Below are positions 22,021-33,060 of a DNA stretch of 64,000 nt, piece after piece (position 1 is the first letter of the stretch; the number at the start of each line of letters is the position of its first letter). This DNA is from Symsagittifera roscoffensis (taxonomy: Eukaryota > Xenacoelomorpha > Acoela > Convolutidae), in NCBI RefSeq assembly GCF_963678635.1, contig NC_087062.1, positions 72,941,345 through 73,005,344 of the forward strand. Direction: 5' to 3'. Below the pieces are notes generated by a model, which saw nothing but the letters and a program-made list of their open reading frames with translations, did not search any database and was not told where the DNA came from. A program made the translations under genes and the position numbers.

Positions 22021-24000
22021 CCTTTTTGTTCTTTGGACTCTCTTAGAGAAGTGCGGTTATCCAAATTTTTTCTTTTGGTGGTTGTATTTTTTCGTTGTAT
22101 TTTGATTAATTTTTTGGTTTTTGATTTTTTTTTTCAAAAACTTGTGGAGTATAGTCAGTGAAATTTTGAATTTTTTTTGTTCTTCGAGGTTAGAAAAGCT
22201 TGCATTATTTTTTGGTTAAAATTCGAATCGATTGGTTATTCGTATTCGTTAACTGAAGCATGTTCTTTGGAAGTGTAATTTTTGTTTCACTTTCGTCATC
22301 TGTGGTTTCACATTGTTTGTAAAATAACTCTAATTCCGAGTTTTCTGTATTGTCAATACCGGGAGGGTCTGGTTGGATTTCTTTTGTTGATTGTATTAAT
22401 TAAATTTATAAGGATTTTGTTGCACAGAAGTCTTTGGTGATGTTTATTTTTTTCAGAGTCAAACATTTATGAAAATTCTTGTAGGAATCTTTTCCAGTCT
22501 GATTTAATGTCTACGGTTAGATCTAAAAATCTTTTTTGAGCTGCTCCATTAAATGTGGTTTGGTCTAGAGCTGTTCTTTTATGTATCCAATTTTGATCAA
22601 TTTGAGTTTTTACTGCTACTGGTTATGTATTAAAAAAAATTGCTGTGACTACATTTAGATAACCTTCTACTGAGTATTCAGGTTCTGTTCCTGTGATTAC
22701 CATGAGCAGTTTGTCTGATGATATTATTGATCCACCCATAAACTTTGGATTCATGGTCTTTTGAACTAATTTTGCTGCATTTGCTTTTTGTGAAAATTTA
22801 TAAGTTGAGTCATTGTAAATTAATGTTGTTGTAACTAGTAAGGTAATGCAATTACATTTTCTTTTAATTTGCTTGGTATCTTTGTCTATTTGAATAATTT
22901 TTGTGATTGTAAATTATTATTCGATGATGCTGTATTCTGTTTTCGAGGTAAGGGTTGTTTTGATTGTCGTGTTAGTTCAGAGTGTGTATAAGGTTCGAAA
23001 AAATCTGGTTGGTAAAAATGATCTGGTTGATCAAGATTCCAGTTTTTGTTTCATAAATTATTACTATCATCTTGTTGGTTTCATTTGAAATAATCATCAT
23101 CTTCTGAATAATGTGGTTGATTTCTTGTGAGTTGCTTGCTTGATAAAATTTTGGTTTGTTTGATAAATGGGTAATTTTTACTACGATCGGTTATAATTCG
23201 TTGTTGGACATTGAAAAAAAACAAGTAAAGGGTTTGTTCTGGTATCTGTTGGTTGTAGTTGTGTTCTTGTGATTGGTTTTGATTGCGTGTGTAGAAGGGT
23301 TTTTTTGTCTGTTAATTTTGTTAATTGCAAAAAAAATATTATTGTGATTTGAAAAATTGTGATTTGAAATAATTGTAATTTGAAAAAATGGGGTTTGAAT
23401 ATCTTGCTGGTTAAGATTTTTGTTCCATTAAGGGTCTCTTATGTATGTATAAATGTTGAGTTGCAAGTATTCCCTGCTTTTTTATTGAACAATGTGTTTT
23501 AGTTGAGAGGTGTTGCATCATTACTAAGTGGAGTGACTCTTATATAATCTGTATGTACAGAAATAGTGTGAATTATTGCACCTGAAATATCATTTGCTAC
23601 ATTAATTAATGAAGAATGAGACGATTCAGGGCTTCAATTATAACCTGTTTGGTCGGCTATTACAGTTTCATTACCCGAGATTTTTGGTCTGAAATTTTTT
23701 CTTCATGTGAAATGAAATCTATTTTGTGAACAAAGTAATCTATTATAAACCATGCTAGTTTTTGTTGTAAATCATGTTTCCATTTTTTGAGGATTCCTTA
23801 CTAGTGAGGTTTTCACAGATTTTATCAAGATTTTTTTTGAGAAAAGATAAACTTCTTGTCTTACAGTTGAGTGTCGAGATGTTTGAAGTGGTGATTCATT
23901 TTGCGTTTTTTTTTTCATTCTAAAATGGTAATAAAATTATAAATAATAGAGAAAACATCGTTTGTAAATGTTGAATATCTACTTTGTGGTATATGATTTT
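22021..24000 (-). pseudogene. El2 gag (X1 copy, longest)
   Basis: This is the most complete gag. It has a capsid-like region at about 22,750-22,450, an Asn/Gln-rich region at about 23,320-22,870, and a further N-terminal part at about 23,830-23,420. In that last part one minus frame reads KTSMVYNRLLCSQNRFHF and DIS-GAIIHTISVHTDYIRVTP with TGA codons at 23,703-23,705 and 23,634-23,636, the latter shared with X2. The N terminus of gag is uncertain. Stops and shifts are scattered throughout. Confidence 0.55.
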
Positions 24001-25100
24001 GTATATTTTTAATATGATCCGTGAAACTTTTTTTATGTTATTCTCGTCTGTTTGTGTTTGATGCGACGTTTGCTTTGGTTGTGGTGGTAGAATTTTAATA
24101 GTGAATATTCCCTAAAAGGCAGTGATATCACAAGTGCCATTTTTATAGTGATCAACTTTTTGTCTTTTTTCTCAACTCGAGAGATTCCTGTTTGCGTCGG
24201 CTTTTTCCTTTTTCGAATGATTTTGCAATTAAGTTATGACAAATTGTACTTGTCTTCAAGCGGGATCACTTTGTGGATGGATCACAAAGGGAAGCATTGA
24301 TTCATCGTCAAAAACTTTTTTGTATTAAATCATTTTTTTAATCTTAAAACGCTTAATGTGTATTTTTCTATGTGTCTTATTGGCTGATTCCAAGGATATA
24401 ATTGTACCGGTTTTTGGATGCATGATTTTTTAATTCTGCATTTACCTTTTATCGATGATGATGACGTGGATTCTCAGTCGGAAAATTGTTTTTTTTTTGT
24501 CTATTGGGTTATTTTTAGCTATTGAATCCTTTAACTTTTGAGGTTCTTTTAATGGTGTTGTGTCTCCGTCTGAAACTGCGTACGTGTTTCTGAAAATTTC
24601 TTTTTACTAATCTATTTTTGATTTGATTTGATTGTTTTTTTTTCGTTTTCGCCTTTTTGATCTTATGTATCCTATCGCTTATTTAAGTGGTGTAATTACT
24701 AGATCAAATTTTTCGTTTTTTGATAAACAATTTTTGTTATTATTGCTGGCTCACTGCCTAAATTATCAACTCACATGAGATTTAAGATGATTGATGCAAA
24801 ATTTATGGGTTAGAATGTTATTTCTTAAACTTTTAGTTCTTACGGTTTCTGTGCGGTTATTTTAGCTGGGTGTATAGATTGTAGAGGATGATGGGTTGGA
24901 GAGAGAGCATATTAAATCCTGTGAATATTTTTTTAGCTTTATCGTTACTAAGTTTAACAGTAAGAAAAACTAACTTATTCTTACCAAGGGGTTTGATTTG
25001 TGATCAAGGTTTAGGGATTAGTAAATCAATCCCCAATGTTCAGGTATAATTAGAACACACGTAGACCGTTAGATACTATTTTAGAACTCAGCTAGAGGTT
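24001..25100. other. AT-rich non-coding segment of X1
   Basis: Upstream of gag on the minus strand, so possibly leader or LTR of El2. It contains 'ctttgtggatggatcacaaag', an inverted repeat (7-bp arms, 7-nt loop) at about 24,269-24,291 that is partly degraded in X2 (about 35,465). No ORF is recognised. Confidence 0.35.
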
Positions 25101-25310
25101 TTACCTCGAATCATCTAAAGGGAAGGGCTCAAGTGAAGAATGAGTAACCGAAGTTCTTCTTTTGTTTATGATTATTATAATGGTTAGAATTCTAAAAATT
25201 TCTATTAGCCCTGGGTATTTGGAAAAGGCTTGGAGAGCGTATTGACGTTTGAGGTCATTAGACACTTTAAAATATAAAATGGGGAGAAAAAGATTTTCTG
25301 ATTGATCCAT
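25101..25310 (-). CDS. small ORF conserved between X1 and X2 (X1 copy)
   Basis: 69 codons starting at a good ATG context ('cccatggatcaatc') and ending SSLEPFPLDDSR. The X2 counterpart (36,288-36,491, 67 codons) has the same start and the same end apart from the last residue. The indels between them leave the frame intact (YPG present here, absent there). Mixed polar and hydrophobic, basic in the middle (NKRRTSVTHSSLEP). I do not recognise it. It may be an exon or a chance frame. Confidence 0.3.
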   Translation of the reverse strand: MDQSENLFLPILYFKVSNDLKRQYALQAFSKYPGLIEIFRILTIIIIINKRRTSVTHSSLEPFPLDDSR

Positions 25311-26279
25311 GGGAAGCCCTAATGATCAATTAATTTATAAGAAATAAATTTAAGTTAGGTTAAATTAAAAATCCAGGTAAAAACTTGATGATTTTTTTCA
25401 AAGAAAGTGAATTTAGTAAAAAGCAAGGATAGGCCTTGATAAATTCCAATTTAAATGAGTTTGCACATGTCTTAGGCAATGAAACGAGGATGAAGAAAAG
25501 ATGATATCTTGAGAAGATCTTTTTCTATATACTTAATACGATAAACGTTAAATTTTTTAGCTAAATAATTTTTGTTTGTTTTAATCAAAAAATTTTTTTT
25601 ATTTTCAAAAGTTTAAATTTCAATTTACTGCAGATTTCTTAGAAAAAGAACGACTCTCGTATCTTTTTATCAGTCGTTATTTTTGTTACTCATTATTGCT
25701 ATAAAGCAACCAGTAGGTGTTTGAAGAAGTATTCTTAAAATAGTTTTCATGTCAATACATGAAAACTTAATTTTACTGCATTGATGGTTCAAAACACATA
25801 TTTTTTTGAGGTTTTCGTCTTACTTTTAAGTAAAAGATATCTATCTTCAATCAAAAGCTTGTGTTTCTCGTATGTCTTGAAACATTGACATAGATTTTTT
25901 ATTAGAAACATAGATATTTTTCTATTAAATTGTTTATTACATCTAACACTTCGCAATTTTGCAATGGTCTTTTTCTTATTATAATTTGCTAAATATAAGT
26001 TAGATAAAGTCTTGTTCGAGACTTTTGGTCGCATCAGATGAGTTAAGAACTTGATTTGCACTCATAGACTAATTTCAGATAAGTTACACCGTCTGATCTT
26101 AATCTTATTCTTGTATCTCCTAGTCTCAATAGCTCTACTGTATACTGGTATTTATGAGTTCGTTCTTAGAGCTTGTCCAAAAAGAGAACAACTGCAGTCT
26201 AAGGTTTATTCAAATTGTTCTATTGCTGAAACTTCAAGTAGTTTCAACATTTACAAATAAATTCAGTAAGTGATGAAAA
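25311..26279. other. AT-rich segment, well conserved with X2
   Basis: Noncoding by my reading. From about 25,640 to 26,600 it is unusually similar to 36,790-37,790, with only a handful of differences per 200 bp. The minus frame 25,789-26,061 (90 codons, Lys-rich) and the plus frame 26,051-26,260 (69 codons, TTG start, hydrophobic middle) are both interrupted in X2, so I do not count them as genes. Confidence 0.35.
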
Positions 26280-26537
26280 ATGATTGGTTGGTTAGTAAAA
26301 CTTTATGGAGACAGTTTTATCAATACTATAATTAGGTTACAGTTGGTTCCCCAAACTTCATTTTTGTATTTTTGTTACGCTTTAACATTTCAAGCTGTTA
26401 GAACAAAAGTAACAATCATAACAACTTGGTTTGAGCGAGATAGTATACCGAAGGTCAATGAAAAGCAAATAATATTTAGATCACTTCACCAATTAAAACG
26501 ACTAGCTTTGAGTTTCGTCGATATTACTGATTCTTGA
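26280..26537 (+). CDS. 85-codon ORF conserved between X1 and X2 (X1 copy)
   Basis: ATG start ('aaaatgattggttgg'); residues 1-20 MIGWLVKLYGDSFINTIIRL. The middle is hydrophobic (TSFLYFCYALTFQAV, about residues 27-41) and could be a membrane segment. The C-terminal part is basic (HQLKRLALSF). The X2 copy at 37,463-37,720 is the same length with five residue changes and no indel, although the surrounding sequence has indels. No family is recognised. It may be a small membrane protein or a conserved non-coding block that happens to be open. Confidence 0.35.
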   Translation: MIGWLVKLYGDSFINTIIRLQLVPQTSFLYFCYALTFQAVRTKVTIITTWFERDSIPKVNEKQIIFRSLHQLKRLALSFVDITDS

Positions 26538-29067
26538 CTTATGCTTTTTGACACCATAGAAAAGATTGCTAAAAAATTGTGAGACTGGGTAACCTATTAT
26601 CATAACTAACCTCTAAAAACTATTGAAAGCCTTCATGTTTCATAATCGAATTTGAGTAAACCTAGATAAAATGTATCTTCTAAAAAAATTTTTATACAGT
26701 TTTTTTTTCAAGAAATGCAAAAATAAATAAGATTACGGCAAGTTTTTTCTTAAGAAATTGCACAAATGTCTCCGATAAAAATTATCATGAAAACAGACGA
26801 AGAGCACTATCAGAAATTGCTCCAAAAAGTATCAAATCAGTATCATTTCATCTGGTGCTACTAACAGGTCGCATCAAAAACTTTTAAAAAATTAAAGACC
26901 AATGCTTTTAACAAAAACCTTCATTATCTACCTGTAAATAAATCTGACCAAAAATTGAACCAACAACTTCACTGATAAACCAGCGCAAGAATAATTTTGT
27001 GGTAAAAATAGTATAACTGATTTGTTTCTGAAAAACACAATTGAGCAAAAACTAAACAGCAGTAATCATTTGTTCATGTTATCAACCTCTTAAAGTAATT
27101 AACTTCTCGAAAACCAAAATAATTTTTATGTTTCTGTAACATTTGACATCTCAAACCAAAAAAGCAAGAGTTAAATAACCTAAATTTATCTTTATATGTT
27201 TTTTTGACAAAATTGTCCTAAATTGAAAAAAAAATTTGCATAAAATTCAAATAAATTCATTCTGACAATTCCCAGTTGTTCCACAATGTCGACCAACAAC
27301 AGAAGTTCAAAAGTGCATTCATAATATTTATAAAAACTGCCGCAAAAAATAGATCATCTAGATTTTTAGGGTCTTTTCAATTTGCTAATTTAGTCAATAT
27401 CCAAGTCATTTTTTAATCAATCATTTTTTAAATTGTTTCTAAGGAGCCATTGATATCTATTCCTACTTCATCTTTGACAAGACTCCTTACGGCTGACTAA
27501 TTAGAATCATCATCCTTTGATTTTGATTTCTCAGAAAACTAAGCACGGCAACTGGACTTATTACAGTCTAACGACTCTTCTGAGGCAATTCACCTTAACT
27601 CGAAATCCTAATTGACCCAGGACACAACAAACTTCTGGTTTAGAAAAGCATCTCATGGCCTATCTGCAGCCTAATTGAAAATGACATTTGTATTTTGACT
27701 AACTATTATCCGATGTGTTATCACCTTCGTGAGCAAAGTTTTTAATTGAAACCTTAACCAAAATAGAACTGTCTAGCATTTTTCAAGTCTCAATGAATTA
27801 ATTCAATCAAACGCTACTGATCCAGACTAAACAGCGACAATAAGAAAAACAATTGAATTAGCTTCTGACCTTAAAACTCTAACACTTGAGAATAATTATA
27901 TGTTAGATTTTGAGTAACTAGCTTAATCACAACCATCTCGAAAAAGATTCAGAAGCCGAATCTGAGAAAAACGAGTAGTGCTTAATCGTAATTGATAAAA
28001 CATGAGCAATTAGTTTAAGAACCAAAATGATGTATAGGCTACTAGATTAAAACGATCACGTTCCGAACAATCATAGCAAAATCAAAAAGAGGAAAAAAAA
28101 CAAACCGACAAAAAAATCTTCAACACGATTAGTATTATATGTTGGTGGTGATCAGGGGGAGTGTGGATGATTGGAGACCTCCATGTTTTCAGGTAGGGAA
28201 CAGAGCATCCGGTCTTCTCAAACTATGTATTAAGACAAAAGAGTAGACTTCATAATGTGTTAAGACGGGAATAGGTTTCGCAATGTTTTTAGATACCAAG
28301 TTTCAGATGGAAGGTTTTTTCGGCGCCCGAATTTCCCATGGGTTAAGATAGTGTACAGGTTTTCCTAGGTATGGGGTTTTGAAAATCATTGTATTAAGTT
28401 AGGGAATAGGTTTCCCAAGGTAATAAGATAGGGAATGGTAAGGTTTCAGTGTGAAGATAATTTTTTTTTGAATTTTGTGTGGAAATGTTTAATTTTTTCG
28501 CAAAAGCTTTGGCGCTCGATTTTTAATTAGTGAGTACCAGTATTACGTGCAGATTGTGCAAGAAAGGTATAATGATTTTTTGAATCAAGGTAAGATGTGC
28601 AAAACCCTAATTTTTATCAACAAAATTGCATATTTTTCGAAAACTTTGGAAACACGATAAAATTTAAATAAACTTGACCTCTTAACTTTTTTATTAGATG
28701 ATCTTGTTATCTAAAACAGTACTCTATCAACCTGAAACTTTGCTGAAACCTAGCTAAAACGCAGCTAAAACTTCCGAACACTCGGTAAATTGACAAAATT
28801 TGAAAACTGTTACGTACAATTCATCAAACTAGACGCAGCATCTGTCCAAAACTTTTCTTGTTTACGCTCTATATCTAATTTGCTACTAATTTTCTGCGCT
28901 AGATGATTTCTAAGTTGAAAACAACATCACTTCAAAAAATTACTTCAAAAAAATTGGTGGATGGCTATACTTATCTAATAAATTGAAGTTGTTTTTCATA
29001 TTCATCAGTTCTAGTCCTCAGTGAGCCTTGTTATTTCTCAATACTACTTCTACAGCAGAGCCTTGTA
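26538..29067. other. AT-rich non-coding segment of X1
   Basis: No gene seen. At 28,140-28,450 there is a degenerate GT-rich stretch in which a word like 'ttaagatagggaataggttt' recurs about five times; it recurs in X2 at 39,310-39,620. The rest is poly-A/poly-T rich. Confidence 0.35.
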
Positions 29068-29337
29068 CTAATTTTTTTCTTTGGCAATACAAGTTAAACT
29101 AGAAATTAAACGCAGGTTTTTGGCTACTGCTTGGTGTCTACTTTCCTCCAACAGAACTGCTTTCGCATGATATTCACCACTAAAAAGACGCTTTAATGGA
29201 AAATTTTCTTTGACAATACAAGTGAAACTATATTTTGAACGCAGATTTTGGTTACTGCTTTGTCTACTTTCCTCAAACAGAACTGTTTGAATGATATTTG
29301 ATAATAAACAAAACGCTTGACTGGACCAATTAACCAA
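29068..29337 (-). CDS. ORF with internal 39-residue repeat (X1 copy)
   Basis: 89 codons opening with TTG directly after a TGA, so if real it would be an internal exon. Two repeats of about 39 residues are visible. Each carries VLxEESR, then NLR, then a SxTCIxKE motif (IQTVLFEESR and KAVLLEESR; YSFTCIVKE and SSLTCIAKE). The X2 copy (40,386-40,703) keeps both repeats and is open for 105 codons; here a 2-bp difference shortens the end. Not recognised. Confidence 0.3.
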   Translation of the reverse strand: MVNWSSQAFCLLSNIIQTVLFEESRQSSNQNLRSKYSFTCIVKENFPLKRLFSGEYHAKAVLLEESRHQAVAKNLRLISSLTCIAKEKN

Positions 29338-31018
29338 TCAAGTTCTTCTCCGACTCAGTTTTAAAAGAAATCTGCTTGAAAATTCAAAAATTTCCATAGT
29401 TTTTTGCTATAACTCCTATAACGAAACGATAGAAAGAAAAACTTGAAAAAAACCTAACGATGTTTATACTTGAGAATTTTGACTTACAATTCTTTCTAAA
29501 ACTACTATTCATATCCTAAAATCAGGAAAATTTTTTTAAAAGTTCACAAATAATTGAAAAGAAATTCAACATTGTGTTTCTGTAAACTCAAAATCAACAT
29601 ACTTTTGATTTCTGATTGATCTTTCATCTTTCAATTTGAGTGTTTTCAAATACAATTTTAATTACGTTTTGCTCAAATATGAAATTTGGATAAAAAACTG
29701 TAGCATTTCATTGATTGTTCTCTATGTCAAAGAAATTATAGCATCTAAAAATCCAATTATACTAGAAAAAAAAAACTTCAAAACCAGATAACTGTAAGAA
29801 ATTATGTGTTCCCTTGTACTTATGGAAAGTTTTTCCGTTGAGAGTTAGATATTTATCACCCTGAAAATTCCCAAAAAACGTCTCTTTTTTTTCAATAATA
29901 TTGAAATTTTTTTTAATCGTTGAAAACAAAAGAAAAAAAATTCAACCTCATCTGCTTAAAATACATGGTACTCCATGAACGTCTTCAAAGACAACAAACT
30001 AGTAAACCTATAAAATGATAGCTGAGCTAAGCGATTCAATTGGTCGATGTTCTATAAAAATGATGTATTTTCAAGAAAAAACTTTATCAAATATCTTTCC
30101 CCTCAATAGATCATATTTTGTACTTTCGTTGCAATTTCAACACAACTGGTTCATTGTAAGAATTCTACTACATCAGTTATTACTCTATAAAAAAAACTTT
30201 TGAATTGACTCCCATTGAGAGTTTCAGGACAATTTAAACTCGAATGTAAACTTTAAATTTTGTTTGAACTTCTGTTTTTCGTTGTTTGTTTTTGATGTTT
30301 TTTTAAAAAAGTAATTTTTGATTGGTAACAACATCTCAAAACACTTGCTAAGTGGGAAAAACAACAAAATTTTTTGCGTGCCTTAAGTTAGGACTATTTT
30401 TAGGGGGTATTTTTGCTTGATTTCTACCAAAAATGTAGATACTTTAGTGGAAAAACTGTATCAATTAGCCGAACATTTTTTCCCGGTGTTGTGTTTACCT
30501 CAATGAAATTAGCCTTAAAACGTCCCAGTTTTCACTTATTTTACTTAGTTCATCAAAAGTTAACAAATTTCTTGTAACTGACACAAGTAGCAATACTTGA
30601 TGGTTTTATGTTGATGTTTTCCTTAAGCTGTAACTTTTAACCTGAATTGAAGCGAAATGATCTCGAAAACTATGAAAGTATATCAAACTTCTTTTATATT
30701 TGTCAAAAAATTCAAACTAGGTCAATCTTGGTTTCTGCTTCCAAAAAATGAACAAAAAAATTAATAAGTATGCAAGTTTCTTGACCAATAGTCTTTCAAC
30801 GTGAAGATATCTCAAAAAAAAATTTTATCATTTTTGGTGCAGTTGAAAAAAAAAATCAACCAATCAGAATGAAGCTTTACTTATCGCGGATCTTTCAAAG
30901 ATATTTTAATAACAACTAAACAAAATCGGGTTTCACTTATCATAGACTTTTCAATAGTTTTGATAACAACCAATCACAATCAAGCTCAATTTATCAAAGA
31001 ATTTTTAGATAATTGGAA
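29338..31018. other. AT-rich non-coding end of X1
   Basis: No convincing gene. A plus frame at 30,015-30,203 (62 codons) corresponds to 41,278-41,469 in X2 with many residue differences. At 30,739 the sequence lacks about 1.12 kb present in X2 (42,000-43,117). At 30,858-31,012 lie copies of the 54-bp repeat, out of frame because of a 2-bp insertion. X1 ends at about 31,018, where the sequence jumps to gag. Confidence 0.4.
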
Positions 31019-31940
31019 AACTGAGCAAGGGGCTTGTTGTGGTATCTGTTGATCGTAGTTGCGTTCTTTTGATTGGTTTTGATTGCGTATTTAGAACGGT
31101 TTTGTTATTGGTCTGTTTATATTAATGTTTGCAAAAAATATATTATTGTGATTTGAAAAAAAATTCCTATTTGAGGGCTTTTGCTTGTTTGATTGTCGGG
31201 TTTTCATCATTGGTCTATATGTTTGATAATCAATTCCAAATGATCGTTGAATTTCTTTCTATTTAATGGAGGTTGAAATTTTAAATTAGCATCTATTCGT
31301 GACTTTAACAGAGTAATGGTATTACCTTTGTTAAAATAACCAAGGAATTTAACACGAGTAGGAAAAAATTGTGATATAACTGGGGCTGTTTTCATGTTTT
31401 CATTCATTAAGGTTTGGTGATTTTTTTCGAATACTTGAAACATTTTTTGTTTTGTTTAATGTCATTGTATAAAAACATAGTCCAAATATGTGGTAACTGT
31501 TTTGTTAAGAGTGAGTGGTCAAAAAAGTGCTCATAGAGGCTGAAAAAGTTGCTGGTCTTGTGAAATTTCCAAACAAAAATCTAATTATTTCGTATTGTTG
31601 ATTTTCAACAATAATTTGTGTAAATCGTGGTGATCTAGTGTTATAGTACTGTCAATTTTTTCTGAGTTTTACTTGTATAGGTTCCATGGGCCAATTACAT
31701 ACAGATTCATCATTTAGTGAAATGAGTTATCTCGCGTCCAAAAACAGTTTTCAGTGATTCGCATTTAGCGAGAATGATAGCGAAAATTATAAAGGTTTTA
31801 CCTTTTGGTTATTCTTAATCTTTTACCAGTGATTTGATTTCATATTTTTCCAGAAAGTCTAGTAGTCTGTTTCTTTTGTCTTGTAGGTGAATTGGTACTT
31901 TACTTTCTCGTTGCTTTTTGAAAGATGCAGTTACTTCAAA
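31019..31940 (-). pseudogene. El2 RT fragment fused to gag (X2 copy)
   Basis: Minus frame 31,207-31,443 carries VFEKNHQTLMNENMKTAP, TRVKFLGYF and SRIDANLKFQ, the RT palm-thumb segment. Upstream the catalytic box reads YLDY instead of YLDD (codons at 31,477-31,488), so the second Asp is lost. At about 31,236 it joins gag exactly as in U1 and U2. Gag is then cut at 31,019. Confidence 0.75.
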
Positions 31941-32960
31941 AGGAAGATGTAAAGGTGAATCAATTTTTCCATCATCAAATTAAGATGTAGAATAAACCAT
32001 TGGTTATTTTTAGGATAAATCTGCTAATTGTTCAAATTCTTGTTGAGTATTTTGAGAATTGAACACTTTTGTTGTTCAATTGTAAATTTTGAGTTTTCTA
32101 ATGTAGGTTTAAAATAAAATGGTTTTATGAAATAATCTGTATATCGTTTAGATTCGTTTGTGAAAAAAATAATTATAAATGATTCTTCGTTACGGATGGT
32201 CGTTTGACAAATGTCAACTAGTTTTGAAATTTTATTTACTCGAAATGCCCTTTTTTCTGTCGGATGAATTGTTGCATTTGTTTCACATATGGTAAAGTGA
32301 TTTTCTATTTTAAGCTTTTTTTTTTACATGTAACAAGATTAAGTCTGAATTTGTATCATTTGTTAACTTAATGGATGAAGTTGTATTTCTAAGAAAAATT
32401 ATGAATTGACTTAAACTCTAGGTCAGACACGTATAGTTTTTGTATATTTTGATCAAAATTGTTTTGATGTAATTGACTTATAGAAAAGTTAAATACATTA
32501 CCTGATAACAGTTTCAGTGTTTTCATTGGTGAGAATAATTGGTGTAAAATGTATTGGTGAATCGATTTTTCCAACATCAGATTTAGATGTAGCATAAAGC
32601 CATTGGGTTTTGGGAAAGACCAAATGTTGAGAAAAATGGAAGCTGCTTAGTAATGTTAGAGTTTTTTAAACTTTGTATAATTGACTTTTATATGTAATTT
32701 ACTTTTCAAGATGGTTATAGTGGGAATGTATTATGTAGTGAACGGTATTCCAGGGATATTTTGTTTTATTTCTGTTATGTGAAATATTTGTTTGAAGGGT
32801 TTATTTAAAAGCTTATTTTGTTCATTTGATTGGGTTGGAACAAGTTATAATTTCCTGAATTGAAATTTTCATAATTTGTAAGACTTGATCCTTGTCTTGA
32901 TGCTATTTTACTTGATGTTTTGAAAGGTGATAGACTTGGATGTAGAGGTTGAATTTCATT
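31941..32960 (-). pseudogene. El2 protease-RT spacer (X2 copy)
   Basis: Frame 32,389-32,595 (LNLMLEKSIHQYILHQLFS, LYVSDLEFKSIHNF) aligns with the 93-codon frame at 13,897. It lies between RT and protease in parental order. It is interrupted on both sides. Confidence 0.5.
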
Positions 32961-33060
32961 CTATGTGGGATTGTATATAATCTTTGACTCTGCTCCTGAA
33001 TCAATTAGAAAATCAATTTCAAGGTCTAGTGACTGAAACTTTTTGTTCTTTGGACTTTCT
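32961..33060 (-). pseudogene. El2 retropepsin fragment (X2 copy)
   Basis: The minus strand reads LIDSGAESKIIYNP with active-site codons at 32,994-33,002. The catalytic Asp is present, but the surrounding frame is short. It is the fourth copy of this motif in the window. Confidence 0.6.

Larger units (their letters stand above)
19981..31018. repeat. large duplication unit X1 (about 11.0 kb)
   Basis: Collinear with 31,019 to about 43,380. Matching landmarks include the RT/gag junction (20,195 and about 31,236), protease DSGA (21,977 and 32,994), the ORF at 25,101 versus 36,288, the ORF at 26,280 versus 37,463, the ORF at 29,068 versus 40,386, and the 54-bp repeats (30,858 and 43,220). Divergence varies along the length, from about 2-3 percent near 26 kb to clearly more in the gag region. 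Confidence 0.85.

Noticed and set aside
24269-24291. tRNA or small RNA suggested by the hairpin 'ctttgtggatggatcacaaag'
   Set aside because: Only one stem, no cloverleaf or B-box, and the X2 copy has a damaged stem.
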